Below, in pieces: positions 59,030 to 64,000 of a stretch of 64,000 bases of DNA (position 1 is its first letter; every line of letters starts with the position of its first letter). This DNA comes from Nannocystis sp. RBIL2 (GTDB taxonomy: Bacteria; Myxococcota_A; Polyangia; Nannocystales; Nannocystaceae), in NCBI RefSeq assembly GCF_026626745.1, contig NZ_JAPNJW010000002.1, positions 620,001 to 684,000 of the forward strand, read 5' to 3'. The position numbers and the translations under genes are program-made. The notes under the pieces are model-generated. The model made no database searches. It was not told where the DNA came from and saw only the letters and a list, made by a program, of their open reading frames with translations.

Positions 59030-60610
59030 ATGTCGCAGCCAGCCCCGCGCGCCGCAGCGGCCGCTCGCACGCTGGCCCCTCGCCGGGCCCAGCCGCGCAC
59101 GCTCGTGCCGACCGCCGCGCCCGCGCTCGAGCTCGAGCTCCTCGAGACCCCTGACGCCGCGCCCGAGACCGCCCCTGCCGCGCGTCGACGTCGGCTCGGC
59201 GTGCTGCCGGTCCTCGAGGCCGCCGCCATGGCGCTCGGCCTCGCCGCCGTCGCCGCCGCCCTGTGGCAGGACCTCGCCGCTGCCCGCGATCAGGACAGCG
59301 TCGTCGCCGGCGTGCGCCTCGGCGGCCACGAAATCGGCGGCCTGACCGCCACCGAGCTGCCCGCGATCGCTGAGACCGCGGTCCTCACCGCCCTCGACCG
59401 CAAGCTCGTGCTCGCCGCCCCCGGCGTCGAGGTCGAGACCACCGCCCGTGCGCTCGGGGCCGTCCCCGCGCCCGAGGCCGCGATCGCGGCCGCACTGCGC
59501 GTCGGCCACAGCGGCGACCTGCTCGCCGACCTGCGCGCCCGCGACCGGGCCCTGCGCGGCGACGTCGACCTCGCCCCCGGCTTCCGCTTCAACGAGGACG
59601 TCGCGCTCGAGCAGTTGCTCGCCCTCGCCCCCAAGGTCGAGCGGCCCAGCCTCGCCACCCGCTTCGACATGGACAACCGGCGCGTCCTGCCGGCCCAGCG
59701 CGGCACTCGCCTCTCGGCCTTCGACTCGCTGTCGGCGGTGGCCGTCGGCCTCGCCTCTGGCGCCGAGCGCATCGACCTGGTCACCCAGCCAGGTCCCGAA
59801 GTACCTGACCCTTGGGCCAGCATCGCCGACGGCCTCGACATCGGCGCAGTCCTCGCCTCCTTCGAGACCCCGTACTCGACCGAGGCGAACTACGCCGACC
59901 GCGCCTACAACCTCAAGATCGGCGCCGCCCCGCTCGACGGTTACGTCCTGCTGCCGGGCGCCACCATGTCCTTCAACCAGGTCGTCGGCGATCGTACCGG
60001 CGAGGCCGGCTATCGCTACGCGGGCGGCATCGCCGACGGCGAGCTGATCGACACCGTCGGCGGCGGGATCTGCCAGATCAGCTCCACCCTCTACGGCGCC
60101 GCCTTCTTCGCCGGCCTCGAGCTCCTGCACAGCCGGCCGCACAGCCGACCGAGCGCCTACGTCGACATGGGCCTCGACTCGACCGTCGTCTACGGCCACG
60201 TCGACATGAAGCTCAAGAACTCGTTCGACTTCCCGGTCGTGTTCCACACCCGGGTCGCCGCCGGCAAGGTGCGCGTCGAGGTCCTCGGCGCGCGCAAAGT
60301 GTACGACGAGGTCGCCTTCGAGCGGCGCGTGCAGGAGGTCCTGCCCTTCAACACGATCGTCCGCAACGACTCCAACCTCGCCTCCGGCACCGAGACCGTG
60401 TCGCAGCGCGGCATGCGAGGCTTCAAGGTCGTGCGCACGCGCAAGCTCTTCCAGGCCGGCCAGGTGGCGAAGACCGAGTCCTGGGACCTCTTCTACCCGC
60501 CCACCACCGAGATCCTCCGCCGCGGCACCAACCCCCGCGGCGAACGCCCCGAGGCCAAGAAGCTGCAGCCCCTGCGCGACCCGGCCCGCGAGCTGCGGAT
60601 CGTCCAGTAG
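59030..60610 (+). CDS. VanW-family protein
   Basis: ATG 59030 (MSQPAPRAAAAARTL) gives 526 residues. A membrane helix near residues 58-84 (LEAAAMALGLAAVAAALW) places the rest outside the cytoplasm. Two peptidoglycan-binding-like domains (residues about 90-280) lead into the VanW domain with YSTEANYADRAYNLKIGA, LLPGATMSFNQVVGDRT and DTVGGGICQISSTLYGAAFF. VanW domains occur in wall-associated proteins near vancomycin-resistance genes; their activity is not settled. A four-unit 14-bp array lies just before the VanW domain. Confidence 0.88.
   Translation: MSQPAPRAAAAARTLAPRRAQPRTLVPTAAPALELELLETPDAAPETAPAARRRRLGVLPVLEAAAMALGLAAVAAALWQDLAAARDQDSVVAGVRLGGHEIGGLTATELPAIAETAVLTALDRKLVLAAPGVEVETTARALGAVPAPEAAIAAALRVGHSGDLLADLRARDRALRGDVDLAPGFRFNEDVALEQLLALAPKVERPSLATRFDMDNRRVLPAQRGTRLSAFDSLSAVAVGLASGAERIDLVTQPGPEVPDPWASIADGLDIGAVLASFETPYSTEANYADRAYNLKIGAAPLDGYVLLPGATMSFNQVVGDRTGEAGYRYAGGIADGELIDTVGGGICQISSTLYGAAFFAGLELLHSRPHSRPSAYVDMGLDSTVVYGHVDMKLKNSFDFPVVFHTRVAAGKVRVEVLGARKVYDEVAFERRVQEVLPFNTIVRNDSNLASGTETVSQRGMRGFKVVRTRKLFQAGQVAKTESWDLFYPPTTEILRRGTNPRGERPEAKKLQPLRDPARELRIVQ
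59773..59824. repeat. 14-bp periodic array, 4 units, inside vanW-like gene
   Basis: Cores CCTG 59776, CAGG 59790, CCTG 59804 and CAGC 59818 are exactly 14 bases apart. The encoded loop is IDLVTQPGPEVPDPWASI. Confidence 0.82.
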
Positions 60611-60617
60611 CCGCCGC

Positions 60618-60869
60618 GCTGCTGTCTCTTCAGACAGCAGCCCCGGCCCGCGCCCACGTTCCCAGTCTCTCCAGACAGCAGCGCCCCTGTCTCTTCAGAC
60701 AGCCGCTCGCGCTCGGTCTCTCCGGACAGTCGCTCGCCGCCGCGCTGCTTGTCTCTGGGAGCCTCGACTCCGACGCGGCCTGTCTCTTCGGACAGTCGCT
60801 CGGCCCCGCGCTCTCTGTCTCGTCCGGCAGTCGCTCGCGTCCGCGTCACCTGTCTCTTCAGACAGCACC
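60618..60869. repeat. Array of about eight TGTCTC-GACAG hairpins
   Basis: Inverted pairs of the form CTGTCTCTTCAGACAG start near 60621, 60662, 60686, 60713, 60748, 60779, 60814 and 60849. In each the two arms are 14 bases apart (for example GCTG 60621 and CAGC 60635, CCTG 60849 and CAGC 60863), except the fifth, whose right arm has decayed. The last four copies recur at 31-35 bp with a shared TCGCTCG after the right arm. No spacer diversity, so not CRISPR. Confidence 0.88.
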
Positions 60870-60878
60870 GCAGCCGCT

Positions 60879-61269
60879 GATGCCCACAGCCAAAACGCCT
60901 GCTTCGCCGGCGACAACGACCCCTGCACCCTCCTGGCGCCGTCCGTCGTCGACACCATCCGCTCCGTATCGACCTACCAGGAGGAGCGGATCGAGCAAGC
61001 CAGGTGTTCCAGCAGCGCTGGTTCTCGCTGGCGTCCGGCGCCGTCCAGGACCGCCACGAGGTCCTGCGCACCTGCCGATGCATGCGCACGTGGTTCGCCG
61101 ACCTCGAGGGCACCGGTGAGCCGGCCATCAACGACCTGGTGCACTCCATCGAGGCCCTCGCGCCGACGCCGACGAGCCGTCCTCCGACGCTCACCACGAC
61201 GCCTTTCCGGGCACCGGCCTGCAGCCCACCGGCACCTGGGACGAGTTCGACCGCGTTCATGCCTGACTG
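60879..61269 (+). pseudogene. Frameshifted remnant of a small Cys-containing protein
   Basis: Protein-like sequence runs through three frames. DAHSQNACFAGDNDPCTLLA to EERIEQA is followed by a frame change near 61003; FQQRWFSLASGAVQDRHEVL to SIEALAPTPT by another near 61180; and DEPSSDAHHDAFPGTGLQPT to DEFDRVHA ends at a stop. No start codon is evident; the 5' end abuts the hairpin array. A decayed gene is the best reading, though sequencing errors would look the same. Confidence 0.65.
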
Positions 61270-61403
61270 ACGGCAACCGCCCGCGCCGATCGCGGCGTCG
61301 CCGGGCGGACGGCGGCCGGCCGTGAGACGGATCGTCGGCGCCGCCGAATTTTTTGTCCCACACCGGACCTGACCTACAAGGAGGCATTCGCCGGAGCCCC
61401 ACC

Positions 61404-62207
61404 ATGCCAGAGCTGACCGCCTCGAAGGAAAAGGTCGATTTCTCGCTCGACAACCGCCAGGTCTTCTTTTTGTTCTTCGGCCTGTCGGTGGTCGGATGCT
61501 TCGTCTTCGCGCTCGGCGTGATGGTCGGGCGGCGCAACGACGCCGGCCACGCCAACGCCCAGGTCGTCGCGCAGAACGAGGCCCGCGCGGTGCTCGCCGA
61601 CCCCGAGCCGCTGGTCGCCGACGCCGGGTACAGCTTCAAGGACGGCCTCCAGCACCCCGCGACCGAGGGCGTGCCGGAGACCCGGGACCCGGCGGTTCCC
61701 CCGCGCGACGAGGACGTCGTGCGTGCCGAGCGTGAGGCCGCGATGGGTGGCGTCCCCGGCAAGAACAAGAAGAGCAAGAAGCCGATCCCCGCGCCCGGCA
61801 AGGAGCCGGCGATGGCCTCGGCGCCCAAGGTCCTCCCGCCGCTCGCCAGCATCGAGCCGCCGGCCGCCCCGCTGCCCGCCGCGATCCTCGAGAAGGAGCC
61901 CGCCAAGGACAGCATCGTCGCCGCCGTCAAGGGCGACGCCGCGGTCAAGGGCGACGCCCCGGCCGCCAAGGGCAAGAAGGGCTTCGCGCTGCAGATGAAG
62001 GCGTTCGCCAGCCAGGACGAGGCCGCCAAGCTGGCCGACAAGCTGCGCCGCAACGGCCATGAGGTCCGCGTCGAGTCGGGCGAGACCGCCGGCCGCATGT
62101 GGCACCGCGTCCGGATCGGCGAGTTCAACTCGTGGGACGCCGCCGTCTCCGCCAAGCTGGCGTTCGAGAAGCAAGAGTCGGTGATCGCCTACGTCGTCTC
62201 CCTGTGA
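61404..62207 (+). CDS. SPOR-domain membrane protein
   Basis: Start MPELTASKEKVDFSLDNRQV, 267 residues. A short cytoplasmic segment, one membrane helix (VFFLFFGLSVVGCFVFALGV), a long Pro/Ala/Lys-rich periplasmic spacer (about 45-190) with KGDAAVKGDAPAAKGKK, and a C-terminal SPOR domain (GFALQMKAFASQDEAAKLA, then RVRIGEFNSWDAAVSA). SPOR domains bind denuded septal peptidoglycan, so a cell-division role like FtsN or DedD is likely. Confidence 0.9.
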   Translation: MPELTASKEKVDFSLDNRQVFFLFFGLSVVGCFVFALGVMVGRRNDAGHANAQVVAQNEARAVLADPEPLVADAGYSFKDGLQHPATEGVPETRDPAVPPRDEDVVRAEREAAMGGVPGKNKKSKKPIPAPGKEPAMASAPKVLPPLASIEPPAAPLPAAILEKEPAKDSIVAAVKGDAAVKGDAPAAKGKKGFALQMKAFASQDEAAKLADKLRRNGHEVRVESGETAGRMWHRVRIGEFNSWDAAVSAKLAFEKQESVIAYVVSL

Positions 62208-62228
62208 GCGACCCCCACCGCCGCGCCA

Positions 62229-62262
62229 GGCCGCGCTCCCCTCGGGGACCGCGGCCTTTCTC
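62229..62262 (+). terminator. Probable intrinsic terminator of SPOR gene
   Basis: GGCCGCG at 62229-62235 pairs with CGCGGCC at 62250-62256, with an inner CCCC/GGGG pairing, followed by TTTCTC. It lies 22 bases after the stop codon and before the 14-bp array. Confidence 0.6.
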
Positions 62263-62274
62263 ATTGGTTCTGAA

Positions 62275-62413
62275 GGGCATGCCCCCAAGGTCATGCCCTT
62301 TTGCGCATGCTTTTAAAGGCATGTCCTTCAGACCATGCCCCCGGGGACGGTCACTGCCGAAGAGCATGGCCTCGAGAACATGTCTCTCGAATCATGCCCC
62401 GGAGAGCAGGTCC
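62275..62413. repeat. 14-bp periodic array, 10 units, between convergent genes
   Basis: Cores CATG 62278, 62292, 62306, 62320 and 62334, then CGGT 62348, form one run with exact 14-base steps. After a 3-base phase slip a second run follows: CATG 62365, 62379, 62393 and CAGG 62407. This is the longest array in the window and fills most of the gap between the SPOR gene and the opposing membrane-protein gene. Confidence 0.93.
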
Positions 62414-62467
62414 ATCCCGCTCCTGGGCTAGCCCGCCGACCCTGAGCGGACACGCCCTGCGACCGCG

Positions 62468-64000
62468 CTAGCGAGTTCGCACCGCGAACACCTCGCAGGT
62501 CGCGGTGCGGCACGAGAACAGCCGCGTGAATCGCTCGGGCTGCCCGCGCAACCACGCCGCGCGCGGCCCCTGGCGATAGACCGCGATCGCCCGCACCCGT
62601 TCCGCAGCCAGCCAGTCCGCCAGTCCCGGCCCGTCGACCACCTCCGGCGGCACGTAGGCCACCCGGCCGCGACCGTCCGGCCGCCACAACAGCCCAGGCA
62701 CCTCGACGCTCTCGTCGTACGCGAAGCACTCGCCTACCCCGATCGCCTCACGCGCCGCCAGCCACGCGCGCGCCTGTCCGATCGCCGTCGCGGACTCCGC
62801 TCGCTGCAGCAGCGTCGCGTCCCCGAGCGCCCAGATCGGCGGCCCCTCCGGCGTGAACCCCGGCGCCGCCATCACCATCCCCGCCAGCGCCAGCGCCCCG
62901 ATCGAGACATCCACGAGCGAACGCCACCGCCGCGACCAGTCCTCGCTGCCCGCCGCGAGCGCGACCAGCAGCGCCCCCGGCAGCGCCAGGGTGAAGCGCG
63001 GCCAGAACGCGGCCGGCGTCGCCAGGCTGACCACCCCGAGCAGCGCGATCGGCAGCGACCTCCGGCGACATGTCCCGAAGGCCAGGCTGACGATCGCCAG
63101 CGGCAGCAGCAGGTGCACCGGCCCGTGCAACCCGAGCCGCATGTCGTAGCCGTACGCGCCCGGCCCCGGCAGCGTCGACCACGACACCGCAAGCCGATCC
63201 CACCAGGCCAGCTCGGCGAAGCCCGGCGGCGTCTGAATCACGAAGAACATGCTCGCGGTCACCGGCCCTGGCAGCGCGATCGGCCCCGCCTGCAGCGCCA
63301 CCGGCCACACCGGGTTGCCGTGGACCAGCCAGCCGCGCGCGTAGCTCTCGCCGCCGAGCACCAGCGCCGCCGCGACGGCCGCCAGCGCCCCGGGCCATTG
63401 TCTGCCGCTGCGGATCGCCAGAGTCGCCGCCAGCAGCGCGAACGGCAGCGGCGCCGACGGCTTGCTGCCGAGCAGCAACCCGAGCGCCAGCGCTGCGCCG
63501 ACCAGCCGCCCGCGATCGACCGGCCCCGTCACGAACACCACCGCGAGCACGGCCAGCGCCGCGTGGGCCACGTCGACGTACGCGTGCGCGAGCTGCAGCA
63601 TCACCACCGGCGTGGCCCACCAAGCCAGCGTCAAGCCGGCCGCGCGTCCTGCTCGCACCCCGGCCCGCCGCGCCAGAGTCGCCAGCCCGACCGCACCCGC
63701 GAGCGCGAACGGCAGCTGCCCGAGGTCGACCAACCTCTCGTCCGGCAGCAACAGCCGCCACAGCGTGAACACCCGCTCGACCGCCTGCGGGTACGCGCGC
63801 GCGTAGGCCACGTGCGTCGGCACCTCGCGCACGCGACCGGTCTGCAGCGCGTCGTGCACCGGCGGCAGGTGATACGCCAGCGCGTCCCAGCCCCACGACT
63901 CGAGCCACAGCGCCGCCAGCGATGCCAGCCCGACCGCGACGATCCCCGCGGCCGCCGCGAGCGCCCACGGCCCGCGCAGCGCCGCCACGGCCACGCGCCC
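62468..64000 (-). CDS. Multi-pass membrane protein, GT-C glycosyltransferase-like (5' end may lie outside window)
   Basis: At least 508 residues from GTG 63994; the frame stays open to the window edge, so the true start may be upstream. About ten hydrophobic helices are visible. The first loop SWGWDALAYHLPPVHDAL resembles the first periplasmic loop of GT-C (ArnT/PMT-like) enzymes, where an acidic residue is catalytic. The C-terminal 130 residues are a soluble domain (GVGECFAYDESVEVPGLLW, then FSCRTATCEVFAVRTR). A role in transferring sugars from a polyprenyl donor is inferred from topology only. A 14-bp pair (63069, 63083) lies inside. Confidence 0.7.
   Translation of the reverse strand, partial: GRVAVAALRGPWALAAAAGIVAVGLASLAALWLESWGWDALAYHLPPVHDALQTGRVREVPTHVAYARAYPQAVERVFTLWRLLLPDERLVDLGQLPFALAGAVGLATLARRAGVRAGRAAGLTLAWWATPVVMLQLAHAYVDVAHAALAVLAVVFVTGPVDRGRLVGAALALGLLLGSKPSAPLPFALLAATLAIRSGRQWPGALAAVAAALVLGGESYARGWLVHGNPVWPVALQAGPIALPGPVTASMFFVIQTPPGFAELAWWDRLAVSWSTLPGPGAYGYDMRLGLHGPVHLLLPLAIVSLAFGTCRRRSLPIALLGVVSLATPAAFWPRFTLALPGALLVALAAGSEDWSRRWRSLVDVSIGALALAGMVMAAPGFTPEGPPIWALGDATLLQRAESATAIGQARAWLAAREAIGVGECFAYDESVEVPGLLWRPDGRGRVAYVPPEVVDGPGLADWLAAERVRAIAVYRQGPRAAWLRGQPERFTRLFSCRTATCEVFAVRTR

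Larger units (their letters stand above)
60611..61403. other. 793-bp region with hairpin array and a gene relic
   Basis: Contains the TGTCTC/GACAG hairpin array, a frameshifted gene relic, and a T-run (TTTTTT) near 61350 shortly before the SPOR gene. The region just upstream of that T-run is GC-rich and partly self-complementary, but I do not call a terminator. Confidence 0.55.

Noticed and set aside
60618..60869. CRISPR array
   Set aside because: Repeats are short palindromic pairs without unique spacers of uniform length and no cas genes are nearby.

Overview
The window is high-GC DNA from a delta-proteobacterial/myxobacterial chromosome, most like the Nannocystis group. The basis is: several secreted proteins or lipoproteins with Thr/Gly/Ser-rich TTG-type linkers, two MYXO-CTERM-like tails (Gly-Cys-x-Cys or Gly-Cys-Gly-Ser, hydrophobic helix, Arg run), an MglA-type small GTPase, a MopE-like CDGxDxDCD motif, a bacterial lipoxygenase, and a mevalonate-to-squalene gene set. 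The organism name is inferred, not proven.

Layout. 1-4939: secF (cut by the window edge), secD, yajC and tgt, all on the minus strand, followed by a C-type-lectin lipoprotein. 5988-13849: an HpnA-like epimerase, then an alpha-glucan set (cytoplasmic phosphorylase, exported GH15-type glucoamylase, lipoprotein GH13 amylase). 14041-15153: an uncharacterised protein plus an MglA paralog. 15256-20641: a membrane-tethered sigma-like protein divergent from two lipoproteins, then two small proteins. 20758-24657: a 1299-residue protein built of about ten modules of about 115 residues. 25144-28211: lipoxygenase and an FAD lactone-oxidase-type enzyme. 28296-30599: HAD phosphatase, cupin and a Cys-rich lipoprotein. 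31168-39843: type-2 IPP isomerase, mevalonate kinase, diphosphomevalonate decarboxylase, a phosphomevalonate kinase/HMG-CoA reductase fusion, then hpnC, hpnD and hpnE. Together these convert HMG-CoA to squalene, apart from the farnesyl-diphosphate synthase step, which is not in the window. 40092-46582: a DapDC-type decarboxylase, small proteins, a ferritin-like protein, a P450 and a CobA-HemD fusion. 46753-54234: a tRNA-Thr relic, mnmG, a Cys-rich lipoprotein, a peptidase/TolB/beta-barrel protein, a small protein and an intact tRNA-Thr(CGT). 54412-64000: Kazal-type lipoprotein, small membrane protein, two tandem LPMO-like proteins, HEAT-repeat membrane protein, VanW protein, a hairpin array with a frameshifted gene relic, a SPOR protein and a GT-C-like membrane protein.

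The most unusual signal is a dispersed repeat that no gene explains. Runs of the near-palindrome GAC-NN-GTC (core CATG, CCTG or CAGG) recur at exactly 14-bp intervals, with 3 to 8 units per run, at about twenty places. The runs lie between genes, across stop and start codons, and inside coding sequence. They encode a complete lipoprotein signal peptide, linkers in two unrelated proteins, and a conserved segment of MnmG without changing its length. A second, different hairpin array (sTGTCTC-N-GACAGs pairs) lies at 60618-60869.
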